A stretch of 64,000 bases of DNA from Quercus robur (taxonomy: Eukaryota > Streptophyta > Magnoliopsida > Fagales > Fagaceae): contig NC_065544.1 of NCBI RefSeq assembly GCF_932294415.1, forward strand, positions 38,519,293 to 38,583,292. The letters run 5' to 3'. A program made the position numbers and the translations under genes. Below, one piece after another: positions 11,588-25,010 of this stretch (position 1 is its first letter; each line of letters begins with the position of its first letter). The notes under the pieces were generated by a model. That model made no database searches. It worked only from the letters and a program-made list of their open reading frames with translations, and was not told the DNA's origin.

Positions 11588-11879
11588 ACTTACTAACTTA
11601 TATAACAATGAATAATGAATATTTTTTGTCCACTGTTAATTATATTGACCTACCAATCACAATGTGAATAATTCTAAGAAACATATCAAATCTTAAACTC
11701 AATTTCGCACCTTATTGACTTGTCCAATTGTAAATGATCAACATTTTATACCTACTACTAACATGTAGTAGCCAGTTACTTTTTGTCAACTACCCACAGT
11801 TACAAAAGTCCGTAATATAAGAAAGATTGTGTCCGTGGTATCGTTGTTGTGTCCCCGTAGGCTTGGACCAAGAGGTTAG

Positions 11880-11969
11880 GACACGTGTCATGAACAAACT
11901 AAGCCCAACATCAACCGGTACTGCTCGACGTCCGATTCCATGTGAGTGAAGTCAGGTTGGTCACGTGGG
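11880..11969. promoter_or_regulatory. Pair of G-box/ABRE-like motifs
   Basis: The palindrome GACACGTGTC lies at 11880-11889 and CACGTGGG at 11962-11969. Both contain the ACGTG core bound by plant bZIP and bHLH factors and seen in ABA-responsive promoters. No gene starts nearby: the closest is CYP707A 4.8 kb downstream, so a regulatory role is unproven. Confidence 0.25.
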
Positions 11970-12336
11970 TCTCGCAGTCGTGAAGTTTCTAAGTCTGAAA
12001 AAGTCCGTTGAAAACACCAACTTGTGTCCAATAAGGATAGGAACAATACATATTACATATGTAGTGGCCATAAGATCTTGGGAGGTCGGAAAAATATGGC
12101 TCCAACGTGTGAGCTGCAATGCACCGCCGTATCATTTGGGTCCCACTCTCTACCTCATGAAAGTGAGCATTTATTAAGATTTGCCCAATCACACAAACTT
12201 GAAGGTTGAAACTACCCCCATGGAATTTTCTTCTTCTTTTACGTTTTAACTTTTAATAAGTACTTCTTAACTTCTTATTATAAAATAATAATAATAATAA
12301 ACTTCCTTGGGAGGTCGGGTCATTTTGTCTTGTTAT

Positions 12337-12383
12337 TACTATCAGGGAAGTTTTTTTTAATATAAACTACTATCAGGGAAGTT
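12337..12383. repeat. 16-bp direct repeat flanking a 15-bp T-rich insert
   Basis: TACTATCAGGGAAGTT occurs at 12337-12352 and again at 12368-12383, separated by TTTTTTAATATAAAC. It has the form of a target-site duplication around a very short minus-strand oligo(A) insertion, but a plain local duplication is possible. Confidence 0.6.
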
Positions 12384-15160
12384 CTTCACTTATTGTTGTT
12401 CCCTTATTAAATAGTAAAATTTTCCTGGTTTATGAAGAAACGTGACAAGGGACACAACGAGAAGTTTAAAGTTTAAACCTCATTTGAATAATTTTAGAGG
12501 ATGAGATTATGAGATTATGTTCAATGAGGATGAGATTCATGAAGGTGAACCATATTTTGATTTGAATTGTGTGTCTTTCTTTGTAACTCGGTAAAAAAAA
12601 AGTTACGTCATTTTGGCATGAGTTAGCATTTAACGAATAACTCATTATGGAAGAGAGCAAATCCAACTACTATCTAATGTTGGGGGAGTGGATCAAAATC
12701 TTGAACTTGAGTGGGCAAAATCAAAATTAACTCAACTTTAAGGGTGTAGTGTGCTATTTAGTCTATTTAAAATAAGAAAGAACACTTATGATGGGGACAA
12801 ATGGTGTTAGTCTAGAAAATTCAAAGTAGTTAAAGGTAAGTATAAAGGCAATATCTACAATAAAGACAAGTGGGGATGTTAGAATCAAATTCAAAGTAGT
12901 TGTAAGAAGAGGAAGACCTAAAATAATATTAGCACAAAATCATTTTTAATAAGGAGATAACAAAAATTATGATTTTTTTTTCTTTATATGATTGAATGAC
13001 GGAGAAAATTAAATTTGGTGGGCCTTGATTAATCTTTCAAGCATCCTTAATTTGACCTAAAAGTTTTAGCACCAAGAATTTGTTGTTGTCATTCTTGTTG
13101 TTATATACTTATATTATACATTATGGAATATAAACTTAGCCATCAAATACCACATTAGATCATATCTATTTTTAGGACTACATTATATTTTTAGTCCCTA
13201 AAATTTAGAATAAATTTGATTTTGATTCCTTAATTTAAAAAGTTCAATTTCAAATTCCATCTATGCTAATATAAAAGGTTAATGTGGCCTTTTTTATTTG
13301 AATTGACATTTATATATGATTTGGCACTATTTTTCCCCCTTCTCTACTCTTTAATTCTCTCTCCTTCTTTTGGCTGGCTTGAGTCGCTTGACAGGCTTTT
13401 GATTTGGCTGATCCTTTTCTCTTCGGCATTGCCATGATTTGGTGCTCATTATGGTGGCGCATGCAATGGTGACTAACAATGGAGGCACGGTGCTTAGTCA
13501 ACGATGTGGGGTTTTTAGTCGTAAGAGATGGTGGTGGATGGGCAATTTGACGCCACTTACAGCTTTGATTATGTGGGTCAATGAATTTTTGGGCTAGTGT
13601 CATGTAAAATAAATAGTACCACATTAGCAATGTATTTTATATAAATATATATATATATATATTAATTTAATAGTTAGGAGAGGGTTGTTTGAATTATAAA
13701 TATTTTTGCTAGACATACTAGAATATGTCAGATGAGTTACAAAACCTTTGGCACATTACCAATCTATATAAGACATACGTCATTATTTATTTCAAAAACT
13801 ATAGAAAGAAGTTGAATGGAATGATTCAAGTGTTATTTTCTAAAGATTTGAAGGATAAAAATCAAAATATTTAGATTCGAAGGAACAAATTTAGCCGACA
13901 TAGGACCACCATGTCTTTGCTCGTTAACCAAGATAAGAAATTGGCCAGTGAGGCGGTGACCATCAACATTTGATTGGTTTTGGAGTTTGTTGAAATCAAG
14001 GATTATGGCGTTAACTTTTTTCTAGCAAATCAAAATTCAACCACGATTTCAAGGCTTGCCTTGATTGGCAAAATTGTTCAATTCTTCTTTCTCTCATGTG
14101 AATGTTATGGATCGCATGACCCATAGTTTGTTGTATACCACCTTTGCTTAAGAAAATTATTGTTGAAAAAATCACAATCCAAATTAGGTGGACTTGATTT
14201 TTGTTTTTTGTTTTTTGTCAATATTACTTTCATGTTTAGGTCACGCGGAAAGATCCAGCTTGGAATTCTATAAAGTACTTACTCATATATAAATGATAAA
14301 TAAGGACAAATTCATAGTTAATGTTGTTAAATTTATATTATGTTCTAGTAATAGATGCCTCTAGGGCATCTGGTAATAGACTATATTTTGGAAATGTTTT
14401 AATACTATTTTCATGAAAAATATAAAAATGTGTCAAAAAAAGTCAATTTCTTTTTTATTTTCACATAAAAAAATTTTTAAATATTTTCTAAATTAGTGTT
14501 CTTAAAGCATCTATTAACTTTTCAAATTTAGAATTAATGTTAGTTATTTTCAGTTTTTCCTCCCCTCTCTCCCATTTCCATTTTCCTAGGTGTACTCCAA
14601 ATATACCTAAAATTTCCTGCATCACATGCTTGTTGAAAAACTAAATAAGGTGTACTAGTAGCACACAACTCTGTGAATAGGATGGATAGGACACAAAGTA
14701 GGCACCATTCCAGCATGTGTAGTACTAAGGAGGATTATGAATATCTACCTCTGTTGTTTTGGTCCTATCTTGCTGATAAGGAAAGATGGAACCTTCAAGT
14801 ATAAAGATTTTTCACTTTTTTAAAACCATTGTAGCCATTTAGAACACCTAGCTTAATTCTTAAGCATGTGTAACATCCCTTTTGGCTCTTACATAGTTAC
14901 TGAGATATATTAATAGCATGCTCAAGAGGTTAGCACAAAAGGGGGAAAAATTGAAGGTTTTACAAACTAAAAATTATTTGTTAAAATTGAAGTAAGGAAA
15001 TTGCAAGTAGAGAACATGAATGCCTTATTTGGGCGAAAGAAATTGAAACCATGCTATACACAGATTCAAGATCCACGTGAAATTGTCATGCCAAAATATT
15101 TGATAATTGCATTACCATTGATTTGATTTATGATTTCCAAATTGTCTTTCATTCTTATGA

Positions 15161-15164
<4 letters not shown>

Positions 15165-15191
<27 letters not shown>

Positions 15192-15275
15192 GCTTGGTAA
15201 TTGCAGGGGATTGAACCCCCCAGCAACAAGTCATAAGGAAACCTGGGTACCAACTCGCCTACATAGGGCAGTGGT
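15165..15275 (-). mobile_element. tRNA-derived SINE
   Basis: On the minus strand the element has a pol III A box (TAGGCGAGTTGGTA) and, after the usual spacing, a B box (GGGGTTCAATCCCC). It ends in an A-tail seen here as the T-run at 15165-15191. It is flanked by ATTCTTATGAAAGA (15151-15164) and ATTCTTACGAAAGA (15276-15289), a 14-bp target duplication with one mismatch. At about 111 bp including the tail it is short for a plant SINE. The A and B boxes mark a tRNA-derived head rather than a functional tRNA gene. Confidence 0.88.
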
Positions 15276-15289
15276 ATTCTTACGAAAGA

Positions 15290-16558
15290 TTAAGATAGAA
15301 AATTCAATTAAAAATGATGTAAGGGATACTATAAACTTTATTAGATAAACCTTACAAATTAATGTGTTTCCAAATAGGAAATTACTAATTAAGACATTTT
15401 TATAATATGTCGTTGAAATAGCATCAATCAAACTCATTAAGTTATTTTGTAAGACTTTGATAGTAAAATTTGTAGTGGCATCAACATTTTCTTTTTATCA
15501 ATTCATATAAAGAAAATTTTAAAACTACCACATTTTTTATCATAGAAGTCTTATGCATGGTAAAGGATGTGATTGATGTCACATCAATAATATAATAATA
15601 AATTTAAAAAAAATTATTATTCTTTTGTTGTATATTTAAAAATTGTCATATCATTTTGAAGACTTTATGGTAAAATTCATAATATTTATAGCATCTCATG
15701 TTCACATTATTCATTTTATTTTGTTTTATAAGTCATGTTTTGACCGTTATGAATCAGCTAAGCAAAAAATGACAATCTTTCAATCATCAAATCAATTTTT
15801 CAAGCTAATTATTAGCTGATACACTTTCTCTTAATTCTATGAGAACCATCAATACATCACTAAATTCTAAACTGCAAGGCAGTAAAATGAAATATCTACA
15901 TCACATATATACAAAATACCACAAAATATTTGTATGTTCTCATTGCTCATCGAATTTGATAATGTTAAATAATTGCAGTAACTTGAATTTGAGAATCATA
16001 AAATAAGTAGATGACCTAAGATTTCATAGGTAAATGAAGTATGTTGTATGGTATCTCATGGAGCTGCTCCATGAGAGCCCCCTCTCATAGCACATGGAAC
16101 CCACAAACATATGTAAGTCTCAAATAATGTGAAAGAGTGGCTTCATAAAGCCCTGCTATAAGATAATTTTCACCATAGATGGAGAGTCCAAATTCTTTCC
16201 TCCATGCTATTGCTCTATGTTCACACTATATTTTTCTTTTTAGAGACCCTAAAAGTTTGTGTTAGAGAAAATATACACATTTACAATCGTAAATTCTGTT
16301 GTGTAAAAAAGTATTCCAAGTTGTGAAAAATGTGTGGTTTGTTTTAGCCAAAATAGTTTATGTTAACATCTCGTAACACTCTTTCTATTTTACTTTCTCA
16401 TCTAAAATGTGCGGCGTGCCATAAAGTTGATAACCCAAACAATCGCACTCACATGCACATCTAATATCTAATGCTGATTTAAGCTATAACCCATCATAAA
16501 ACTTGGCGTAACTTCCAGTAAAATCTGATTTTACTACTTCCACATTTCCCTCCCACTC
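15290..16558. other. Upstream region of CYP707A
   Basis: AT-rich, no coding content. This is the presumed distal promoter. No repeat with clear ends was recognised. Confidence 0.5.
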
Positions 16559-16565
16559 TATAAAA
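16559..16565 (+). promoter_or_regulatory. TATA box of CYP707A
   Basis: TATAAAA follows a pyrimidine-rich stretch 159 bp upstream of the start codon, predicting transcription start near 16590. The inferred 5' leader has no upstream ATG and contains a run of twelve C at 16680-16691. Confidence 0.7.
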
Positions 16566-16723
16566 GCTCTAACAGACCCCCTTCCCTCTCATTGATTTCA
16601 TTCCAGTTAGTAATACTCTCTCAAAACTCTTTCATTCAAAAAGCAATACTACTGCAAGACCAAGCCAGAAATTTAAACACCCCCCCCCCCCTCCCCCAAA
16701 ACACACACAAGTGCTACATTTGT

Positions 16724-19426
16724 ATGGAGACTATTTCTATTGTAATATACATATGTATCTTTCTCTCTACTCTTTTCTCTTATCCTCTCATAAAGAAACA
16801 AAAAAGGAAGCATGAACGACTAGTTAAGCTTCCTCCAGGCTCAATGGGGTGGCCTTTAATAGGAGAAACCCTCCAACTCTACTCTCAAGACCCTAAAGTC
16901 TTCTTTACTGCTAAGCAGAAAAGGTCCTTAAAAGTCTCTAAAATCTTATACATATTCTTCAGTTCCCTTGCATGGACTTAATTCAACTTAATGTTGCTCT
17001 CCCTTTTTTGGTTGTTTAGATATGGAGAAATATTCAAGAGCCACATACTTGGCTGCCCTTGTGTGATGCTGGCTAGTCCTGAGGCTGCTCGGTTTGTGTT
17101 AGTGTCTCATGCTCATTTGTTCAGGCCTACGTACCCCAAAAGCAAAGAGAAAATGATTGGCCCTTCAGCACTCTTTTTTCACCAAGGAAGCTATCACAGT
17201 CACCTTAGGAAGCTAGTTCAAAGTTCATTATCCCCCGAGACAATCCGGAAACTGGCTCCTGATATCGAAGCCATTGCCATTTCTGCTTTGGATTCATGGG
17301 CAAGTGGACAAGTCGTTAATTCCTTTCATGAGATGAAAAAGGTTCGTGTAGTGATCATGTTGATTAGACTGCTTTTAAAATTTTTAAGACATGTTTCTAA
17401 TGTGAACCTTAAGATGTTTTATTTTGGCTTATCTGCAATTGTGCATGTATATATATAATTTTAATCAGCTTGAAGTATTGATTTTTTTTATTGTCTTAAT
17501 CCTAAACTTTTTATTGGATGGGATTTCTATAGTATCTTGCTTTTACTGATGAGCTCCTCATAATTTCCTTATCAATGGGTCCTCCACTTCTTTTTGGATC
17601 ATGTTTTTCTAATGTTATATGGATCTTCTTGATCTTCTTTCACAGTTCTCTTTTGATGTGGGCATTCTTTCCATTTTTGGTCGTTTGGATGATAAATATA
17701 GAGAAAAGCTGAAGGAGAACTATTGCATAGTGGATAAGGGATATAATTCTTTTCCAACAAACATTCCGGGTACTCCATATGCCAAAGCACTCGAGGTAAG
17801 CAACATTCTAAACTTATTTATTCCTAATAGTCTTATAGAGGTTTCTTAATCTAACTCTTTTTGCCCCTACTGCTTTACTTTATGTATTCAAGGCAAGGAA
17901 AAGGCTTAGTGAGATAGTGAGTGAGATAATTTGTGAAAGAGAAGAGAAAAAATTACTGGACAAGGATCTCTTGGGTTATTTGATGAACTTCAAAGATGAA
18001 AGGGGCCAAGTTTTAACTAAGGATCAAATTGCTGATAACATTATTGGAGTACTATTTGCAGCTCAGGACACAACAGCTAGTCTCCTAACATGGATTCTCA
18101 AATACCTTCATGATGACCGGATACTTCTTGAAGCTGTAAAGGTATGAATTCCATAAAAAATTCTTCACACTAATTGCAAATCTTAACATCTTAAAATTGG
18201 AAAAGACGAGAAAGTATTTTATGTGCCCACTTGACGAAACGGACCTCTCAAAAACTACCTATAGGACCTACATACTAATGAGAGGCCCATCACCCACTGA
18301 GGGGGCCTATGATATAATTTTTGGGAAAGGACAGTAACTTAAAATAATTTGTAACTGCAGGCAGAGCAAAAGACTATATATGAAGTGAATGATGGAGGGA
18401 AGAGGCCCTTGACATGGTCTCAGACCAGGAATATGCCACTTACATACAGGGTATATGTTGCTTTCACTTCTACGTATAGCCTCTTAGAAAACAATTTTAA
18501 GAGAAAATGACTTATGTGAGCAACTGGGTATGGTTGAACTTTCAGGTTATACTAGAGTCCTTCAGGATGGCAAGCATCATATCGTTTACCTTTAGGGAAG
18601 CAGTGGTTGATGTAGAGTACAAAGGTTAGAATTCAAACTAGTAAAATTTAATTTCTATCTTTAATTAGAGTCAATTTTCAAGGCTTTCTTTCTTACAGGC
18701 TTACTTCAATATTTCCTTGTACAGGATATCTCATACCAAAGGGTTGGAAGGTGATGCCATTGTTCAGGAACATTCATCACAATCCAGAATTTTTCCCGGA
18801 TCCTCAAAATTTCGATCCATCTAGATTTAAGGTAGGTAGTGTAGCAAAGAAGGGACTCAGTATTAGTCAAATACAGTATTTTTTTTTTTTTTTTTTTATG
18901 ATTTTAGTTTCTAACTGTATCTGTTTTTGGATGGATGAAGGTTGCCCCAAAACCCAATACTTTCATGCCATTTGGCAAAGGAGAGCACTCTTGTCCCGGC
19001 AATGAGCTTGCCAAGCTAGAGACACTCATTCTGATCCACCATTTACTCACCAAGTTCAAGTATGATATGCAAAAGATGATTGAATTTTAACACAAGATAA
19101 TTCATAATCAAACACTCCTACATTTGTAGCATGAAATTTTTACTCAAATACATACTCTACAAACAACATACACAAGTAAAAAATATATAGTACATGTGTA
19201 TGTATTTGAAGTAAATGAAGTAGCAGTATGTACTTGAGCCTAGAGTGGTGCATGTTTTTTGAGTGCCAAATAATTTGAAAACCCTCTTTTGTTGGTTTTT
19301 GATTGAATTTTTGTTTGCAGGTGGGAAGTGGTAGGATCTCAAAATGGGATTCAGTATGGCCCATTCCCAGTTCCTCAGCATGGACTCCCAGCCAAATTTT
19401 GGAAAGAATCCAAACATGATGTGTGA
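16724..19426 (+). CDS. CYP707A4: Abscisic acid 8'-hydroxylase, cytochrome P450 CYP707A family (CYP707A4-like)
   Basis: Nine exons: 16724-16923, 17020-17341, 17646-17795, 17893-18141, 18361-18450, 18546-18624, 18725-18831, 18941-19059, 19321-19426. All junctions are GT-AG and phases join into one 473-aa frame, the usual family length. Seen: an N-terminal membrane anchor (about residues 4-23), the proline hinge LPPGSMGWP (36-44), the I-helix AAQDTT (280-285), the ExxR motif ESFR (341-344), FDPSRF (393-398) and the heme loop FGKGEHSCPG with Cys417. Text such as LGCPCVMLASPEAA and GYLIPKGWKV is diagnostic of CYP707A. Family knowledge: these ER-anchored enzymes hydroxylate ABA at C-8', which rearranges to phaseic acid, the main ABA inactivation step. 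The start is the first ATG after the TATA box. No lesion was seen. The A4 subtype is judged from overall resemblance; the family call is firm. Confidence 0.95.
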
Positions 19427-19596
19427 TAAATGTGTTGCCTTCTATAGCTTCCATTTTTCACCCACCTAATCCAACCCAAACCTCCTGTTTTTTAATGGGG
19501 TTTCTTTCTTATATGTAATCCATATGAGATATCTTATCCCTTTTATTTATTGTAGCACATCTGATAATTGGTTGCTTGATATTTGACTATATATGT

Positions 19597-19602
19597 AATA
19601 AA
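19597..19602 (+). other. Likely polyadenylation signal of CYP707A
   Basis: AATAAA 171 bp after the stop codon, in a T-rich context normal for plant 3' ends. Confidence 0.5.
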
Positions 19603-22600
19603 ATAGAGAAATTGAATGGGGAGCTTACTCCCCAGTGATTTATGTTCTCTAATGTTTCTTTATTATTTGTAATTTTAGAACATGTTCAACTCAAGATTTG
19701 GCATTGTTAAATACAGAATATTTCAAAAAAAGCAATTACAGACTAATGTGACAATTAATATAATTAATGTTAATTTGTTAGGGTGATTTATTCTGCAAAA
19801 ATCTTTATGTTAGACTCACAGATGTGGTCACGAAAAATCCACGTGTTATCAATTTGATTGGCTGACTAAAAACAGAGTTGCCCTGGGCTGGAAGGCACTC
19901 AAACTCACAAGGGCACAAAACTAGTTAATGTTGGCTGAGTGAGGGACCCTCTGGGGTGTGGGTTTCTGAAGCCACTGAGTTTTTGGCGGTGGCGGCTAAC
20001 TTGTTGTGAGGCTAGCTTGACATAATGGCAATGTGTGAGTAATAAATAATAACTAACCCGAGTATACTAACTCAACGCTTTTGTCTGGATGATTCCAACC
20101 AATATGCTCAAAGTGTTTGAATCCTTTTGGGAGACCAAAAAAGGAGATAGAAAAATGGAATCCAGAAATATGGAAATTTGCTGGCATTAATGAAGAGCAA
20201 ATATTTGCAAAAGAGTGAAAAAATTAGTTGAATTCAACAAGATTCTGTGAAACTTATTATGAAACAATGTTGGAATGTTTAGTAAGAGGAAATAAAGAAA
20301 GCACATAAATAAGTATTATAAGTTTATGGTTTCATAATATGTGGCTTGAAAATGCTAGATAAAATATTACAAAGTTTTCTTGTGATCATTTAAAAATCTG
20401 GGTTCAAGTCTCTTTAGGAGCTTCTACATTGTCTTCAGCATTTTCTCTTACTCAGTTTACTATTAAGTTGTGTAATCAAACCAAGTTAAGCCATGTCAAA
20501 AACTGCTCAAGCTAGGCTTGATAAACTTGAATAAATAACTAGTCTTGAACTTAAATAGAAATTTAAGTAGTTAGGTCAAAATTGAATAAATGTTAGTTTT
20601 GTGATGGCTTTTGATTATTATGATAATCTAGTTGAGAGAAGGAGAGATTTGAAATACACTAAAAATAAATTTGAAGTCTAGAAAGTTCGATTGTACAACA
20701 TATATAAATATATATGTATATAGCCCGCTATAACGTAAGTTGGAAGAATATAACTCATTTAAAAAAGAACAAATTAACTAAACAATGCAAATAAAGAGTA
20801 ATTGAGATAAAAAGAGTAAATAGAAATATACTTTTGTAAAAATTGAGAGAGATAGAGAAATAACTAAAGTTATTGATTATATGAAATCTGGAAAGAATAA
20901 ATAAATAAAAAGGGGCAACAACTTAAGAGAAAAATGTTAGGTGTCAAAAACTCAAAATATCTTTTTGGCTAACAAGTATACTACTTCTAAGAAGAGAATC
21001 AATCAATAGTAGTTTCAGACAAAACATAAACAATCCACTATTCCCTCGTAAGCAATTAAGTCAATCTTGAGGTGTCAAACCAACTTCCTATACCCATTCC
21101 CATTTGTTCAAATATAATATGGAATCATCTGGAAAATATTTACAGCAATAGTCAAGGTTGGTATTTCTCGTAGGTTCCACATGAATGGAGAAAACAATAT
21201 ATATTATATATGAATAAAACTAAAAAATTAGGAACTAAAACTAACACACATAGTTTTGAAAAGTGACAATTTTCAATATCTTCAAGCACATAGATATATA
21301 CAGATAAAGTGGAAAATTGCATGAGACTGTTATATATAGGGAAATGATAATCAAATTAACAGAAAAATGTATAAGACTACAATATCAATTGTGCCCTTGT
21401 GGCACAAGGTACTAAGCAATTAAGAGACACTCTGTTTTGGAAAAATCAAAGGGGAATTGACACCAGATAGTATTACATAGCAATGAAAAATAAGTAAAAA
21501 CTGAATACGTTCATGAGAAGCTAACAGTAGCACCCATCAGGGAAAATGAATGCACCAATAAATAACTGATTTGATTGCAATACAAAAGTGCCAAAAGGAC
21601 AACCATTAAAAGGCCAGGCAGGTCGAAAAGGACTTGATTATCAGGAATGGTTGTAAGAGATACAGCAGCACATATAGGAATAGCAAAAACGAATTCAAGC
21701 ATCCTATACCAGAAATTGAAATTCAAAATTCATTGTCACTATGATACGTATTTGGCATCATCTCAATATTATTAGAAAATACAAATCACAAATAGCACCA
21801 CCACTGTACATTCACATGGCACGATGAACATCATGGCTATAAGTCTATGATATCATCACTCAACTCCCACCCTTATATGTGGATATGGTTTCTTCTGGGT
21901 TGATCCTAATTAACCCCACCATTATGATCAGAAACCACCCTAAAACATCACCATTTTCATCCAAAGAAAAGACAAAGGAAAAATAGAAGTTACCAGTATA
22001 ACTTGCACTTGGAGCAATATCTATAAACTGGTATAAACTTTTGCGCTTGCATTTTAATAAAAATCATTGATGTGTATGAAATCCTATGGCATGATGTCAT
22101 TAGTCCTGATACAGAATAATCAAGAATCAGAGTAATAAATGATAGTGATGTTAAAAGATAACCACTGAATGATGCTGACAATATGACTAACTCCCCTGCT
22201 AATCACGTACCTACAGAGCAGCCACACATTACATATCTTGCTATCCCATTTTTAGGGATTAATTGAATCATTTAAGCTCAAAACAACTTACACATTTTAT
22301 GTCATTATCATGTATTAAAAGGAAATATCATCTTTCTAAAAATATGGTATGACCATATAGATTTTTATAGACAAATAAAACAATATATCATGACACAGGC
22401 TTGTCATTGATCTATAACAAATCACTGCATCCCTGTTTATCATGATGTTATGTCCATTCTAAACTCATCTCAGACATCACCTCGAAAAGGGGTTTGCATT
22501 TTCAAGAAAGACAAACCATAATCGATATTTAACCTCAATAATTATATGTGATCTCAAAGCTTTGAGCACCAAAACACAATTTAGAAAAAAATTTGAGTAA

Positions 22601-24480
22601 CAAATGTTTCCATCTATAGAACAATGCTTGTCATTGGTCTGTACCTTTATCACCACACCCATGATCCTCATGAGATCATGTCCTTTCCCTACCACAGTCA
22701 GATATTATCTTCTAGACAATATGCTCTTCATACAGCTTTAGGATGAGTTTTTTATTAGTCTCTGAAACGTTATTGTCTTAATATTGCAAAACTATGTGTC
22801 ATTATATCCATGCGGAGAACATCATCAAGCTTAAGTTGTAGGGTAGGACTATGGCAGACGTGTATAGAATATATGGTTCATATACGTGTATTGAAATATA
22901 TGGTGCATGTAAAAGATGTATCCAATATCTGGTCATATAAAAGATGACAGACACAATAGCAGACTTCTTGGTAAAGACCACAAGTAAAATTCTTTAACAA
23001 GTTCAAAATTTTTACATTGAAAATGAAATCATGAAGTCAATGCTTGGAATTGGGACCAAGGATACATGTTATTACTGTAAAGCATGTTCAGAATGATGCA
23101 TTTACAGAAATAGAGGTTCACTTCAGGGTGACCACTTCCCTATGCTTCCAATAAAATCATGCCAGTCTTTACCTAAAAGTGACAGACGGCCACCCTGCAC
23201 TAATTCAAATTCATCAGAGGCCCCAGGGTGTGGGGTAGGGCTGGTTTAATTTTAAACTGCTCAACTCCAAGACCATCTAGCCCTCTCTGTCATCCACCAT
23301 TATCACAAAAGCAGCCCTAGTGCAATGTTTCAGATGATGTGCTTGACATCGTGACCAGGTGCAACATTTCTGAAATAGAGGTTGTTTTTTCATTTTTTTA
23401 ATTTATCTTTCTAGCATGTAATTATGTAACTGCAATTAAGCAGTAATGGTGTTCTTTCATAAGGTGTTTGTATACGCACGCAAATAATTTCTCACCAGAC
23501 AGTATCTGAACCACAATTAGTACAAATGGCTATAGTTTCTGTTGTGGACAGCATTTATATAATGGGAAGGCAGATATACCCTAAGTAACCTACTCAGGGA
23601 TAAGATATTTATTCTCATATTCATGTAAGCACAGTTTTACTCCAATGAAGTGATAAGAGTTTAAGTGAGAATTGTAGCTCTTGTGGGATAAATGAACTGT
23701 ATCACCCTAATCAAAGACCTTGACCTAGTTGTGAAACAGCCAACAATTTTTTGAACTGCAATATTTCAATGGTGATTTGAAATCCCTTACCAATGTTTGT
23801 TTTTCATTACCATCCCCTGCAGTTGCAGCCACAATCGCTGTCATGACTGCAACAATGAGCATACTCATCGTTAGTGAAGATAATCATCTATTTAGAACAC
23901 ATTTGGGATAATAAGACATGGAAAACAAGTGTCCAGCAAAGAGGGAAAAAAAGGGGGGGGGGGACACGGAAAACAAGCTTGTATACTTGTGCATGTGCTG
24001 AAAGAGGAGAATCCACGCAAGAAATGGAAGAGAAAATACTGAAACAAGTAGCTCTCAATGGTGGAGTCAGGTTTTTCCTTAAGAAGGAATGATCATTTTA
24101 TTCTTTGTTACAAATAGAAAGTTTTGAACCCAGAGCATCAATTAATTAAAAATACTCAAGCAAAATTATACAATGCAGAAAATCCACCAACCGTACACAA
24201 ATAAACATCCAAATTTCAATAACTCAAATTTTGATTCTTTGCTAAAAGATTCATAATAATACGAGAACTTTCAAAGGCGTAATACTACCAAAATATCATA
24301 ATACACATGAACAGACTATATCATACAGTCCATTTTTCTAAGGTTTCCCCAGTAAAAACCAAGAAGAAGAAAATTAAGTCAGAGAGATTTTAGCAATGGG
24401 TACATTAACCTCTCCAAATATATATATGAGGTTCTATACTCTAGTATAATTCCATGAAGTACTGAGAAGCAAGTAGAAAG
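19603..24480. other. Region without a recognised gene
   Basis: Mostly AT-rich. A few minus-strand stretches look coding-like (listed separately at 21511-21713). A G-run lies at about 23952-23961. No transposon ends could be defined. Confidence 0.45.
21511..21713 (-). other. Possible terminal exon of an unrecognised membrane protein
   Basis: On the minus strand an acceptor-like TATAG at about 21714-21718 is followed by an open frame to TGA. It encodes a strongly hydrophobic segment with LEFVFAIPICAAVSL and LPGLLMVVLLALLYC, which could be two transmembrane helices. Further upstream in the same direction are short patches with exon-like edges (for example about 22632-22676, ending AAG|GTACAG). 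I cannot link them into a gene and do not recognise the protein. It may be chance or a decayed gene. Confidence 0.2.
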
Positions 24481-25010
24481 GTTTGCACTCTCAACTTGAT
24501 TTTTCACTCTCAGAGAATGCCTCATCATCAACTGCTAACACTTGCTCTAATGCATCAATGTCTCTCTCACAACAAGCACCACTTCTCTTACTCTCAAATA
24601 TGTCATATTTAATGCCAGCTAGGCTTGATAACATGAATTACATTCTCTGGAAGCATCAAATTACTACAATTTTATGAGCGTATTCCTTACTTGGTTATGT
24701 TGATGGATCACTCTACTGTCCAAATTAGTTAAGCAAAGATGGCAGAGGGCACAAAACAAGTGAAAAAGGTCCTTCTTGTAGTCGATGGATAGCTTGAGGT
24801 CAGGCATTACTAGAGAGAAGATTTACTTCAATTTCAAGAACTAACATCTTGAACCTTAAAATTGATTTTCACAATATAAAGAAGGATGATGATTAAATTG
24901 CCTCATATCTCAAATGCATAAAAGAGGCAGGAGGCAAGCTTGCAACTGTGTCAATTCAAATCGATGATGAGGAACACTTACATATAGTGCTAAAAGGTCT
25001 ACCAAAGGAA

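Larger units (their letters stand above)
11588..15150. other. Non-coding spacer
   Basis: No gene recognised. A GC-richer stretch at about 11820-12200 contains two ACGT-core motifs (separate entry). At 13310-13630 there is a long minus-strand open frame of basic, low-complexity composition without family resemblance, which I do not regard as a gene. Confidence 0.5.

Noticed and set aside
13310..13630. Minus-strand 106-codon open frame
   Set aside because: Biased Lys/Arg/His/Ser composition, no splice context, no recognisable domain.
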